NCBI GenBank assembly: GCA_023548195.1
Contig: JAJHZJ010000751.1
Span: forward strand, 434,001 to 498,000
Reading direction: 5' to 3'
DNA: 64,000 nucleotides
DNA from: Bettongia penicillata ogilbyi
Taxonomy: Eukaryota > Chordata > Mammalia > Diprotodontia > Potoroidae
Each line of letters begins with the position of its first letter. Within the stretch, counting starts at the first letter, position 1. Shown here in pieces: positions 21,670 through 34,035 of this stretch. The notes beneath the pieces were generated by a model. The model searched no databases. It was not told the origin of the DNA and was given only the letters and a program-made list of their open reading frames with translations. A program made the position numbers and the translations under genes.

Positions 21670-22615
21670 TAGGTTATACATCTAATCGGGCAGATGGAAT
21701 GTAAAAGGAAATTTCAAAAGGATAGGGGAGAGGCATGAAAGAGATGTTTGAATTTAAGCCTATTGAGAATAAAAGAGATGGCTGGTCTATATTTTCTCTT
21801 TGTATTAAGGTTCAGGGAGGAGCCATTCAATTAGAGGGAAGTATTATTGGGGTTAAGGGTACTTCAGTAATGTGAATTCCAGGGCTGAAGTGTATTTGCA
21901 GTATGAAAACTTCTTTCTGTGTAGGAACAATCCTAAGCATACCCTTAGAAGAAATGAAGAGAACACAAAATCTATTAAAATGAATAATAAATTCATTTGT
22001 ATTTAAAATTTTTGCCATCAAGATGATTATATGTCATCAATGAAACTCGTTGTCCTACTACCAAATAAATGCATCTTCTCAAGAAGGCTGACCTAGTAAG
22101 GAGAGAAGGTACAGCTGCTTTTGGTTCTTAGCAGTGATACACAATATTCACCATGTTTTAAGATGAAGATAATAACAGCAGGACACAGGAGGTTAATTCA
22201 GTGGAAATAATGCAGAAATAATTTCAGTTGACTATGGATTGAGTTATAGATATGTGCATATAGTAGACCTGTTACAAAGTAATTGAAGAATCTGAAACTG
22301 GAAAATAGAAGTAGTGTATACAAGGTTGAGTTAACATATGCTAAGATTATAATCAGAGTAAACCACTCAATTAGGATATGACAGAGAGGATTGATACTTG
22401 AGAGACATTTAGAGACACACGAAGGAGGGGATGCTTTTGTGTCTCATGGAAGTGGAAGAAGAGTGAGTTGTTGAGTACTAAATATTGTATTGCCTATAAC
22501 TAGGTCTGGGGAGGGAGCCAATTCTGTTCATTTATTCACAGGAAACATTCATCTAAACTTTCTCTCTCACAATTATTTGGAAAAAATTAACATTCATTTT
22601 TTTTTTAATTGAGTT
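21670..22615. other. No gene recognised
   Basis: About 950 bp of ordinary AT-rich sequence. No coding frame with recognisable features and no repeat identified. Confidence 0.45.
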
Positions 22616-22616
22616 C

Positions 22617-23015
22617 ATACTATTATGGAAGTCATTGGCACAACTACACAGATATGACCTATATTGAATTGTTTGCCTTCCCAATGGGGATATGTGAGGA
22701 AGGAGGAAGGAGGAGAAGTTAGAATTCAAAGTTTTAGGAACAACTGTTCAGTATTGTTCTTGCATACAACTGGGAAAGAAAGAAATACACTTAATGGGGT
22801 ATAGAAATGTATCTTGCCCTACAGGACAAAAGAGAAGATAAGGATAAGGGAAGGGAGAGATATTAGAAGGGAGGGCACATTGGTGATAGGGCTAATAGAG
22901 TGCTCAGTGTTTTGGGATGGGGGGAGTGAGAGATTAGGAGAAAATTTGGAACTCAAAATTTTGTAGAAATGAATGTTGAAAACTTAAACAAAAAAAATTA
23001 AAAAAAATAAAAGTG
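22617..23015 (+). mobile_element. HAL1 3' UTR fragment, 5'-truncated
   Basis: Starts at 'atactattatggaagtcatt', collinear with 20445-20815 of the HAL1, and runs through both tandem terminus segments ('gaattcaaagttttaggaac' and 'ggaactcaaaattttgtag') to 'tgttgaaaacttaaac' and an A-rich tail. A typical 5'-truncated insertion. Confidence 0.85.
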
Positions 23016-23214
23016 CACAGAACAGAACATGAAGAGCATCAGAAAGAAAGGGGCAAGTTTGAAACTAAAGTGCTAAAAGTACTTTATACTTTGAAAAGAC
23101 AAATTTTAAGTAATGGAAATGAGTAATTTCATGTTGAATATTTTTTCTGTTCTTTGTGTGTGGTGTTTGCCAACTTCAGAACAATAAAAAAAATACTAAA
23201 ATATCAAAAAAAAA

Positions 23215-24068
23215 AAAGAAAAATACTCTAAGTGATGAATGATTAGAAAAAATGCAAATCAAAACAACTCTGAGGTACCACATCACACCTATCAGATTAG
23301 TTAACATGACAAAATAGGAAGATGATAAATGTTGGAGAAGATGTGTGAGCATTGGAACACTAATTCATTGTTTGTGGAACGGTGAGGCGATCCATCATTC
23401 TGGAGAACAATTTGGAACTATGCCCAATGGGCTATAAAAATGTGCATACCCTTTGACCCAGAAATACTGCTTCTTGACATATCCCAAAGAGATCATAAAA
23501 ATGGGGAAAGATTCTATGTGTTTAAAAATATTTATAGCCAATCAATTTGTGGTGACCAAGAACTGGAAATCGAAGGGATGCCCATCAACTGGGAAATGAC
23601 TAAACATGTTGTGGGTAGGTAAACTTCGGGAAAGCCTGGAAAGACTTATATGAACCGATGCTAAATGAAGTGAGCAGGATCAGCATAACATTATACACAG
23701 TAAAAACCACAGAATGTGAGGACTGTGATAGACTAAGTCCTTCACAATAATGCAAGGACCTAAAACATTTCCAAAGGACTCATGATGCAAATGTCATTCA
23801 CAGTCAGAGAAGTAACTATGAAGTCAGAAAGCAGAATGAAGCAGATTATTTTCTCTTTTGTTATATTATGCTTTGTTTTGTTTTTCTCATGGTTTCTTCC
23901 ATTCATTTTAATTCTTCTAAGCAACATGACTAATGTGAAAATATGTTTAATAGGAATGTATGTGTAGAGCCTATATAAACCAGCATGCCATTTTTGGGAG
24001 CGAGGGGGAGAAAATTTAGAACTTATGGAAGTGATTGTTGAAAACTGAAAACAAATGAAGTAATACAT
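23215..24068 (+). mobile_element. L1 3' end: ORF2 C-terminus and 3' UTR, 5'-truncated
   Basis: Begins in the conserved ORF2 tail ('aaatgcaaatcaaaacaact'), with 'atgtgcataccctttgaccc' at about 23440 giving IPFDPEILLLDIS in a 60-codon remnant. It continues through 'aaacatttccaaaggactca' and 'gcaacatgactaatgtgaaa' to a 'tgattgttgaaaactgaaaa' end. Classical 5'-truncated L1. The C-terminal reading frame is partly preserved but has diverged; the element cannot be active. Confidence 0.85.
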
Positions 24069-24984
24069 TCTGGGGAGAGAGAGAGACTATTAAAATGGAC
24101 TCAGATCAGGGTCAGAACCAAGATTATGTAGTAAAGGCGGGAAGTTGCCTGAATTCTCCCAGATTTCCCTCCAAAAATTTTAAAATAATACATCAAATTA
24201 ATTCTAGAGTAGTGGGACCAACAAAAGTACAGGGTATTTTCCAGCCCAAGACAACTTAGAAGGTTGGCAGGAAAGTTCTGACTCAATGAGGTGTAAATGG
24301 AGCCCAGTCTAGGGCCACACCCCAGCAAGCCAGCAGCAAGCCTTGAAGGAGATTAAATCTGTATGGGCAATTCAAGCCAAGGTGGCAGGAGCTAGAATTC
24401 TCACTTCATAGATAAAAGAGGACTGCACAGCTGGTCAAAAGGAGAAAACAGGGAACCCTTTCCTAGCACTGGGTGCAGGACTATGCTGCCTTGTCCATAC
24501 ACAGTTCCAGTCCTAGGGTGAGGAGGAGAACTAATACATTAGAACATGTGACAACAGGGGTGCAGGTCACAGTTCAGGGTGAGGAAGATCGTTTACAGTC
24601 ACTCATTGACCAAAGAGCAGGACAGGAGAGGAGTTACCATGCCTCTCTTTATATCATATCATCATGGAAGAACTGAAAACTTGCATATCGCCAGAATAAG
24701 CTCTGGGAAAAAGCAAGAAAAAAATGAAGACTGGGACAGTGACTCCTGTAACCTACAGACAGAACCCGACTTTAATGTAAAGAAATAGGGTGTGAAAAAG
24801 AGCTAAAACAAAACAAAACAACAAAATCTGACCAAAAAAAGTTACTATGGTGATAGAGAAGATCACAAAAAAAAAAGAAAAAAAAAACAACCCGGAAGAT
24901 GACAGCAAAGTTAAAACTGCTGCATTATGAGTGAAAAATAAAAAAAATATATATATTAATTGATCTCATGCCTAAAAATAATTC

Positions 24985-25850
24985 CTGAAAGATCAAAAAG
25001 GGTTTTAAAAGTCAAATAAGATAGAGGGAAAAAGTTGGAAAAGAAATGAGTGATGCAAGAAAATCATGAAAAATGAGTCAATCCCTTGGTAAAGAAAGCA
25101 CAAAAATATTGAAGAAAATAACTTAAATAAACAGAATAGTTCAAATGGTAAAAAAAAAAAAAAATTGGCACAAAAAAGTACTGAAGAGAAAAAAAGCAGA
25201 ATCGGCTAAATGAAAAACGAGATACAAAAGGTCACTCAAGAAAATAATTCTTTAAAACTTGGAAAGTAGAAGCAAATGACTTCATGAGACACCAAGAAAC
25301 AATAAAACAAAGTCTAAAGAATGAACAAATGTAGAAGAAAATGTGAAATATTCCTTGGTAAAACAACTGATTAGGAAAGTAAACTAAGAAGAGCTAATTT
25401 AATTACAATACTTTATTGAACTACCCGAAGCTAAAAATAACAACAATGAGAATTGAGAAGTAAAAAGAATTCTCCAATTACTTACTGAAAAAGAACCTAA
25501 GATAAAAAACTCTTAAGAATTTTATCCCCAATTCTATTCAGAGAATATAGCACAAGGGGTCAGGAAGAAACAACTCAAATTTCATGCTGCTCAGTCATGA
25601 TAACACAAGATTTAGTGGTTTCTACATTAAAGGTTTAGGGGTCTTGGAATATTATATACCAGAAGGCAAAGGAGCTAGGATAACAAGCCAGCAAAATTGA
25701 ATGCAGTTCTTCCGATAGAAAAAAAAGAACTAGATAATTACTGAAATAGAAAGCTTTCAAGAATTCTTGATGAGAAAACCAGTGCTGAATAGAAAATTTG
25801 ACTTTCAAATACAAAACTCAAGAGAAGATAAAATTAAGATGTGAGAAAGA
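24985..25850 (+). pseudogene. L1 ORF1 relic
   Basis: Reads 'gatcaaaaagggttttaaaa' at the start (compare the MEELKKDFE region) and 'aaaatcatgaaaaatgagtc' near 25060. The C-terminal words 'tttctacattaaaggttta' and 'aggctagga'-like sequence follow near 25620-25680. Every frame is short and broken by stops and indels. Confidence 0.7.
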
Positions 25851-25984
25851 GGAATACATGAGAAGAAGCAGAAAGGAAGATATAGAATGAGGTATATTGT
25901 TTTACATAAAGGAGGCACAAAAGAGCTTTTACAGTGAAGAGGAAGATGGAGGTTGATGAAAAATACTTGAACTAGTTCAAAAAG

Positions 25985-26186
25985 AGAATTGTATATTCTA
26001 AATTGTATATAAATTGTATATAAAATTGTATATACTAATCTAATTGTATATAATTGTATATAAATTGTATATAAAATTGTATTGTATATATTGTATATAA
26101 AATTGTATTGTATATAAAATTGTATATAAAGATGGTATATAAATTGTATATAAAATCTAAATTGTATATAAATTGTATATAAAAAT
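25985..26186. repeat. AT-rich minisatellite inside an L1 spacer
   Basis: About 200 bp of variants of an 11-13 bp unit 'attgtatataaa', with mixed short and long units. The related L1 at about 31255 has a single 'ttgtatagaaatctatctta' at the matching place, so the array appears to have expanded from one unit in the element. Confidence 0.85.
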
Positions 26187-27404
26187 CTATCTTATCTTAC
26201 AGGAAGTAGGAGAGGGAGGGGGCGTCAGATAGAAAGGAGGATGGATTGGAGGAGCAAAATATGTTTGAGGAGAGACAGAGTAAAAGGAAAGAGATAATGA
26301 CAAATAGGGGAAATATGATAAAATGAAATACACAGTAATCATAACCGGAAAAAATTTTAGAGTATATTTCTTTGATAAAGAACTTTATCAAATACATAGA
26401 GAACTGAATTTATAAGAATACAAGTCATTACCCAGTTGATAAAAAGTAAAGGACATATAAAGGTAATTTTCAGAAAAAGAAATCAAAGCAATCTATAATC
26501 ATATAAAATGCTCTAAATTACTATTTATTAGAGATATGAAAATGAAAATAATTCTGAGGTACCTCCTAATGCATATTAGATCAGCTAATATGAAAGAAGA
26601 GGGAAATGACAAATGTTGGAGGTGAAATGGGAAAATTAGGACATTCATATACCACTGATTGAGTTGTAAAATAGTACAATAATTTTGATGAATAATTTGT
26701 AATTCTGCCCAAAGGTCTATACAGCTGTGAATACACTTTAAGTCAGCAGTACTAGGTCTGCATACTAAAGAAATAAAAAAAGAAGAAATAAAGTGGATTT
26801 TATTTGTACAAAAATATTTAGAACAGCTCTTTTGATAATGGCAAAAAATTGAAATTTAAGGAATGTCCATCAATTGGAGAATGGCCAAACAAGCTTTGGT
26901 ATGTGATTGTGATGGAATTTTATTATGCTATAAGGAATGATAAGCAGAATGTTTTCAGAAAAACCTAGAAAAAGTTACTTCACCTGTGGCAAAGTGAAGT
27001 GAGAAGAACTGGAAGAATGTGTAGAGCAACAGCTGTATTGTACAATGATCAACTGTGAATGACTTAGTTACTGTCAGTATTATCATGCCCAGACAATTCC
27101 GAAGGACTTACGATGAAAAATGCTATCCACCTATAGAGAAAGAACTGATAGAGTCTGAATGCAGATCAGAGGAAGCATTTTTATACTTTATTTTTTTGAG
27201 GGGGGGCTGTCTATGATTTTTTTCCCTACAAAACTGCATGACTTGGATGACTGCATGTATAACATATATCAAGTTGCTTGCCATATCAATGAAGGGGGAA
27301 GGAAGGAAGGGCGGATGAAGATTTGGAATTCAAAAAATATTTTTAAGTGAATATTAAATTTTTTACATGTGATTGGAGAAAATAAAATATTGAAAACACA
27401 GATT

Positions 27405-29590
27405 TAAAAAATAAGATGCTAAAACCTTTTGAGGGCAGGGACAGGTTTTCACATTTAAAAAATCTACATAGCTTTAGCATCCAGTAGGATGATTTCAACA
27501 GAATATTTTTATTATAAGAATTGAATTGAATACTTTTGTCAAATTCTGATCCAATTGATGTGTCATTACACATATGGTAAATATATATAAAACCCATCCT
27601 CATTATCTCATTCTACATGTTAGTTGAATTGCATTGCAAATTCTTCCAGTTGGGTGTGAGGGAACGTAGATTTGGGTACTTTTTGTTTTCACATGCAGGT
27701 TTTCTTAATCTAAGTTTCGTAAACATTCATATGTAGAGAGATACATAGATCTTTTACATAGACATAGTTGGAGATGGAGATTGATATGGAGCTGCACAAT
27801 TTCATATTCACATATATAAAGATTACAGAAAAATAATTTCAAATTTACTTCAACATATTAAATTTTAATGTGATTGTATTTTAATGTGATTTGTTTTTTT
27901 TATAATCTCATGTATTTTATGTCATACATTTTTAAAAATACCATCCTTAGTAGGGATCCATAAACTTTACCAGACTGACAAAAGGGTCCAGGAAATAAAA
28001 ATAACAAGATTTTCTGTTATAGACATTGCACAGACACCAATGAAGATGCAGGCTGTCCATCACTTACTTCTTGTGCTTGCCATTTAACTGGTCTAGCTCC
28101 TTTTTCCATTGTTCATCTCACTGATGATTTCCTTTATGCTTCTGTGTCTGAACAAATATTTATCTTAAAATGATGGGCCTCTTTTGGGGAGGAAAAGTGT
28201 GCTCATTAGAAGAACTAGCACCTTTAATGCTAATTTTAGATTGCAAAAATTCCTGAACTTGAGTTTATCAAATACGTGTGTGTGTGTGTGTTCACTAGCT
28301 TTAAACACTCCTGCTAAATATAGAACAAAAATGATGCCCATTCTCTTACTTTTTTAAAAAAGTTTTAATTCATTGACAATAGTGCCTTGGTAATGCTTGA
28401 CTATATTCATTTTCATGTATATGATGTAAAAATGCATTGTTTTGAAACTCATAGTCAGCCCAGAACTTTCTAGAGAAGATCAATGCTGAAACTAAACACA
28501 GTAAAAATCAACAAGAGTTTGACATTTATTTAACATCAGCCTTGGCATTTGATATTTCTTCCTGTGATCTGTCTGCTTCTAAAATGTCCACTCTTTAATC
28601 ACCATAAGAGAACTTTGGTTCCAAAGTCCCTTTCAAATGTAAAGATCTTTGGTTTTTAGCTATCATATTGGTAAAGTAACTAAGGAGATTGCCTGTGGAT
28701 TCTTATTTCCATACGGGTCATGTATCTCCTTCTTTCATTTGAGAAATAATATGTTTTGGGAATCTGACAATTTATTTTTTTATTCTATGTGGATTCTTTC
28801 AGTTCAAAGCTCAAATGAGGAAAGATGAGATTATTAAAAATAATGCACATTTCAAAAGAATAGGGAAGAAGTTTCCATCCTATTACACATTTACTGTGGT
28901 TCAGCCGAGCATTACTTATTTACTTTCACTTCAGAAATAACATTTAAAAGTTGTTCTCGAATAATAAAAGTTAAGACTGACAGAATTCATTACATTTCAA
29001 TGTCCTTCATAAATGATAAATAATTAATCCACTTGACATACCTAAGAGAAAGGTTTTGTTTAGTAGATAAAGAAACAGAATTTTAAGGAAGTTAGAAACT
29101 TCCCAGTAGTAGAACTTGTATTCAAATTTTAAAAATACAAATTTCAATAAGCCATAGAACTGAACAACTTTAATGAACAAGAAAAAGTAGAAACTTTATG
29201 TTTAGTAGCAATCAAGCATCATTTTATTCCACGTTCCAAGTTGAGGTTACTTAGGCTAGTCTAGTATAAACTTTTACACCCCTTCCCCTTTCAAACTTTT
29301 TAAACCTGAATCCTCCCTTACATATGTAAATTTAATGAATCATAAAAATGCATCTTTTAATTATTGATTCATATTCTACAATGTTAACCATTTATTCACT
29401 AGTAACTTTCAGTTTGGTGATTGGTGTCATCCAGGTAACAACTTAGTGTTTATATCTAGTGGAATAACATTGCTGAGAACTTTTAATTTACTTTATCTTT
29501 AACTTACCAAACCTTTCACTGAAATGATAATTGAAATAAAAGCAAGAAATAAAATTTCCATTTAAGCTTAAGAAAATAGAACAACATGCG
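27405..29590. other. No gene recognised; longest repeat-poor stretch of the first half
   Basis: About 2.2 kb with a short GT run at 28275-28291 and otherwise no repeat family that I recognise. No coding frame with a domain or codon-like conservation is apparent. It would be a reasonable place to look for conserved non-coding sequence, but nothing in the sequence itself shows one. Confidence 0.45.
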
Positions 29591-29959
29591 TTGTTCTATA
29601 TGGAACACTCATGAGTAAAAACCAGAAGACAGACCAGTGATTGCACTTCTTTCTTAATCATGCCACTTTGGAAGCACCAAAAACTTTTAGGAGCAAGAAA
29701 TATCCTAAAGCTCAGGACAGTGCCTCATCAGCCCCAAAGTGAGCAGAGCCCAACATTAAAATGAAGTTTTTACCAAGTCAAAAATGGGCTGTAAAAAATA
29801 AACAAAAAATAGTACTTGAACATAAAAAAGCTGTTAAGATGGCAAGGAAGATCAAAGCAAATTCAGAAGACAGCCACAATTAAATTCTCAATAAAAAATG
29901 CAAATTGGACACAAGTACAACACAAATTCCTGGAAGAGTTACAAGATATTTACGATATT

Positions 29960-30900
29960 TACGAGATAGTTATGAAATCGTAAGATAGTTATGAGATATT
30001 TAAGAGTAGTAGAGGAAAAATTGGGGAAAGAAATGATAATGATGCAAGAAAATTAAGAAAATAGAATTAACAGTTTGTTAAAAGAAGCACAGAAAATGCT
30101 GAAGAAAATAACACCTTAAAAATAGAATTGGCCTAGTGGTAAAAGAGGCACTAAAACTCACTGAAGGAAACAATTTAAAAAGAAGAATTTGCCAAAAGGA
30201 AAAAAAGGGTGCAAAAACTCACTGAATAAAACAATCCCTTAAAAAATAGAGTTGGCCATGTGGAAGGGAATAATACCATGGTACATCAAGAAACAAAGAA
30301 AAAACAAAATAAAAAATTATATATGCATGTGAAAATGTGAAATATCTCATTTTAAAAAAAATGACTTGGAAAATAGAGTCACAAAGAGATAATTAAAAAG
30401 TCATTGGACTACATGAATGCTATGCTCAAAAGAAGAGTCTAGACATCAATTTTCAAGAAATGTTCATAGAAAACTGCCCCCAATATCTTCAGATAATGAG
30501 GGTCAAGCAGAAATAAAAAAAAATAAATCAATAACCATCTGAAAGAGATATCAAAATGAAAATTGCCAATAATAATGAATCAAATTTCAGTGCTCTGGGT
30601 CAAGGAGAAAATATTACAAGCAGTTATAAAGAAACAACTCAAATATCATAGAGCCACCATCAGTATCACACAAGATTCAGTAGCTTTCACAATTAAAAAT
30701 AAAATAAAGGGGGAGGGCTTGAAATATGATATTCCAGAAGGCAAAGGAGTTGAAATCAAGAATCTCTTGTCCATGATCCTTCGGGAGGAAATGGATATTT
30801 AATAAAAGGTATGACTTTCAACCATTCCTCATAAAAAGACCAGAGCTAAATAGAAAATGTGACATTCAAACACAAGACTCGAGAGAGAGAAGCATAAAAA
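29960..30900 (+). pseudogene. L1 ORF1 relic with readable C-terminal domain
   Basis: The coiled-coil part is badly broken (repeated 'ctcactgaa' heptad words, 30150-30260). A 79-codon frame at 30563-30802 preserves part of the C-terminal RNA-binding domain (VKEKILQAVIKKQLKYH, ISITQDSVAFT), with an insertion around KNKIKGEG relative to the HAL1 copy. Confidence 0.75.
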
Positions 30901-32162
30901 ACATACACAGAAAGGGAAATCATAAGAGACAAAATAAGGTTGAACTGTTTGCATTCTTTTTGGGGAAGATGATACATGCAATTCCCAAAAACTTTTTCTT
31001 TATTAGGAGGAAGAAGCCTGCTTAGACAGAAGTCATGGTTATCAGAAAATTATTTTGGGATGATCTCAAAAACAATGAAGGGGTGAGAAAGACAGTTGTA
31101 GTGGGAGAAGGGGAAAGGCAGAAGAAGAATGGATCACATTATCTTACTTAAAATATGTACTCCAAGAGGAATTTTTACTGTGGTTGAGGAAAGTGAAGTG
31201 TTGGTGGACAACATTTGAACCTCCTTCAAAGAGGCACTAATATATAAACACACTCAGTTTTGTATAGAAATCTATCTTACCCCACAAGACAGTAGGCAGG
31301 GAAGGGGACAAGAAAATTAGGTGAAAGTTGATAAACTGGAGGGCAGACTAAAGGAGGCAGTGGTCGGAAGCAAAATAGACTTTTTAGGAGGGATAGGGTG
31401 AAAAAAGATGGGAGATGGATAAACAGGGGAAAATAGAATGGAAGGAAATACATAGTTAGCAATCATGATTGGTGAACACATGGGCTAAACATACCCTTAA
31501 AAGGAAAGTAGATAGTAGAATGGATTTAGAAACCAGAATCCAACAATATGTTGTATACAAAACATTTGAAACAGAAAGACATACATGTAGAGCTAAAATA
31601 AGGGTCTGGAGCTGGAGCTACTATACTTCACCAGAAGTAAAAAAAAAAAAAAATAACGGTACAGGTAGCAATTACAATCTTAAACAAAGATAAAGCAAAA
31701 GTAGACAAAAGTAAAAAGGAAAAAACAAGGGAAAACACATTTTGTTAAAAGTACCATAGACAATGAACTGGTAACCAAAAAAAGGAGCCAATTCCTAAAA
31801 TAAAATATTTCTAAGATATATAAGGAACTAAATCAAATTTATAAAAAGTGTCATTCCCCAGTTAATAAATGGTCAGTCAAAAGATATGAAGAGACAGTTT
31901 TCAGAAGAGGAAATCAAAGCTTTCTATAGGCATATGTGAAAAAAGAAACAGTATAAATAACTATTGACTAGAGGAATGCAAATTGAAACAGTTCCAAGGC
32001 ACCACTTCACACCTTCAGAAAAGCTCAGTGATGGAGTAATTGGGAAAAGTAAGTACATAAATGAATTGTTTATGAACTTGAGAACTAGTCCAATTGTCCT
32101 AGAAAATAATTTGGAAGATGCCCAAGGGCTATAAAACTATGCTTACTCTTTGACCCAATAAT

Positions 32163-32172
32163 ACCATAAGTA
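32163..32172. repeat. 5' target-site duplication of the SINE
   Basis: 'accataagta' before the SINE and 'accataacta' after it (32496-32505), one mismatch. Confidence 0.75.
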
Positions 32173-32495
32173 GGGGTGGTGCAGTGGATAGAGTACCAGT
32201 GCAGGAGTCAGGAGGATCTGAGTTCAAATCTCACTTCAGACATTTGACACTCACTAGCGGTGTGACCTTGGGCAAGTCACTTAACCCCAATTGCCTCATC
32301 CTGAGTTATCTACAGTCATCCTGATGAATATCTGGTCACTGTATTCAGATCATTCTGGAGGAGAAGTAAGGCCGGTGACCTGCACAGCCCTCCCTCACTC
32401 AAAACAAATTCAAGTGCAAGTCATGTCATCATTTGTCTGATGGCATGGTCTTCTTCAGCAAGAAAGAATGAACACACACACACACACACACACAC
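32173..32495 (+). mobile_element. WALLSI/WSINE-type composite SINE, full 3' end
   Basis: tRNA-derived head with box A ('gtggtgcagtggatagag') and box B ('gagttcaaatctcac'), then 'tgtgaccttgggcaagtcac' and 'ttaaccccaattgcctcatc'. A second module follows ('agtcatcctgatgaatatct', 'aagtgcaagtcatgtcatca'), ending 'cttcagcaagaaagaatgaac' and a CA tail. The first few bases of the head are missing. RNA polymerase III transcription from boxes A and B is established for tRNA-derived SINEs. It sits inside the L1, whose sequence resumes right after the duplication, so it is younger than the L1. Confidence 0.88.
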
Positions 32496-32505
32496 ACCAT
32501 AACTA

Positions 32506-32548
32506 GGTCTGTAATGTTCAGACGTCAAAGGAAAGGGGCCTAATTATT

Positions 32549-32599
<51 letters not shown>

Positions 32600-32640
32600 A
32601 AATATGCCCACCTACAGAGAGAGAAATTAGGAACATAGTG
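32506..32640 (+). mobile_element. L1 continuation after the SINE, with (CA)n
   Basis: 'aggtctgtaatgttcagacg' continues the L1 ORF2 tail that was cut at 32172. A long CA run occupies 32552-32597. The remainder of the L1 3' UTR is not recognisable. Confidence 0.65.
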
Positions 32641-33120
32641 CAAATTGAAAGGTAATTCTATTTTTCTGGTCTTTCTCTTTTGTAGCATTGTTCATATGGA
32701 AATATGTTTTGCATGATTTTACATGTACATTTGACATCATATTACTTGTCTTCTCAGTGGCTGGAGGAGGGACTTCAGGGAAGTAGAGAATTTTAACTCA
32801 TTTTTTTAAAGAAGAATGTTGAAAAGAAATAAATAATATTTCAAAATCAAGAAAAAGTTGTAAAGGGTGCTAGAAGACTCATAAGGTTCTTTCTTATCTT
32901 TAGATTTAGAATCATCTTATTTCTTTTTCAAAATTGCCTGGTACCCTCATCTTTCCTTTGATTTTCTTTGCTTCAGTGAATTGTAGTACGCTGTGCTGGT
33001 TCTGTTAGTGCCACTTTTCATTTAAAAAATTTCTTGTATTTTTCATCCATATCATTTTTTGCTATCACAATATTCCATAAATGGAGATAAGACTAACAGT
33101 TCAGAATCTTTTTATAAAAC
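32640..33120. other. No gene recognised
   Basis: Ordinary AT-rich sequence between the L1 tail and a MIR-like SINE. Confidence 0.4.
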
Positions 33121-33127
33121 TTGCATT

Positions 33128-33350
33128 TTTACAGAGTTCTCCACAACAGGTGGCATAGTGCAAAAAGCACTGGATTTCATTTCCTAGAACCTTTTACAGC
33201 CTCAGTTTCTTCATCTATAAAATGGAGACTATAATAGCACCTGCTTCCCAGGGTTTTTATGAGGACCAAATAAATTAATATTTATAAAATACTTTGCAAA
33301 CCTTAAAGCATTAAATAAATGCAAGCTGTTACTATTGCTGCTGCTGTTTC
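33128..33350 (+). repeat. MIR-like SINE with internal deletion
   Basis: Head 'aggtggcatagtgcaaaaag', then directly 'agcctcagtttcttcatctat', 'aaaatggagact', 'cagggtttttatgaggacc' and a 3' 'aatgcaagctgttactatt'. The box B to core segment is missing compared with 4250-4512. Followed by a TAG trinucleotide array. Confidence 0.8.
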
Positions 33351-33351
33351 T

Positions 33352-33352
<1 letters not shown>

Positions 33353-33398
<46 letters not shown>
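33353..33398. repeat. (TAG)n microsatellite
   Basis: About fifteen perfect TAG units adjoining the 3' 'ctattgctgctgctg' end of the SINE, a usual site for tail-derived arrays. Confidence 0.95.
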
Positions 33399-34035
33399 AA
33401 TGACTTTCCTAGAGTCAGAGGTGACATTTGAATTCACATCTTTCTGGCTCTGAAGCCATCTCCCTCTCCACTATCCTGAATTTCCCCTCTTAAATCATTA
33501 TTTAGAATGTCATTGGATTTATAGGTTCTTTTGAGTTGGGGATTGGGTGTTAAAGTAATCATTACTTTTATTCTTGGTCAGTTAGCCCATGTTTAAAAAA
33601 TGAATGATGCATTAGGCTAAAGTCTCAGTAAAGGAATGGTTTGGTTAACTACTATAATGATGACACTGAACTTAAGAAAATTGTGGGAGTCACACAATGG
33701 TAAAAACCAGCTGAAATATAGTAGAAGATCACTCATGTTGCAACAATATTACCATTAAAGGAAAAAAAAGAGTTATTAAAACTCGAGTTCATTGAATGTG
33801 TATAGAAGAAGAAAAGATACAACCTAAAAAAATGAAATCAAGTTGTGTGATTTTAGAACCAGGAAACTTTCGATGGGAATTAGTGATCACTTAAGCTGTG
33901 CCCTTCATTTCACAGCAACAGCAGTTATCTGACAAAGAAATTTACATCTAGATTGCCTCTTTTTTTGCCTCAACAAATTGAATAGGCAAAGTCCTACCAG
34001 ATGTATGAGGCATGTAGAAACACTAAATGAATGCC

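Larger units (their letters stand above)
24098..27400 (+). mobile_element. L1/HAL1-like element with ORF2 mostly deleted
   Basis: Order of parts: 5' UTR (24098-24900, words shared with 10365-10620 and 29600-29760); ORF1 relic (~24985-25850) with coiled-coil and C-terminal remnants; spacer (25850-26330) containing a minisatellite; then a direct jump near 26340-26400 into the extreme ORF2 C-terminus ('aaatgctctaaattactat' at 26506) and the L1 3' UTR ending about 27395. The ORF2 endonuclease and RT are missing. The divergence indicates an old copy. Unlike the HAL1 at 17891, it keeps an L1 ORF2 tail. Confidence 0.75.
29595..32172 (+). mobile_element. L1 with internally deleted ORF2, left part
   Basis: Parts in order: end of 5' UTR ('catgccactttggaagcacc' near 29660); ORF1 relic (~29960-30900); purine-rich spacer (30950-31480); endonuclease start ('acaatatgttgtatacaaaa' near 31544). 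Near 31700-31790 it jumps to the ORF2 C-terminus ('tttctaagatatataaggaac'), then the 3' region to 32172, where a SINE interrupts it. The endonuclease core, RT and thumb are absent. Confidence 0.75.

Noticed and set aside
25985..26186. CRISPR-like array of short repeats
   Set aside because: Units are contiguous AT-rich variants with no unique spacers, in a mammalian L1; it is a minisatellite.
32173..32260. Possible tRNA gene because of box A and box B-like words
   Set aside because: This is the tRNA-derived head of a SINE: it is followed by SINE sequence, lacks a full cloverleaf and has target-site duplications. The same reasoning applies to 37136 and 52686.
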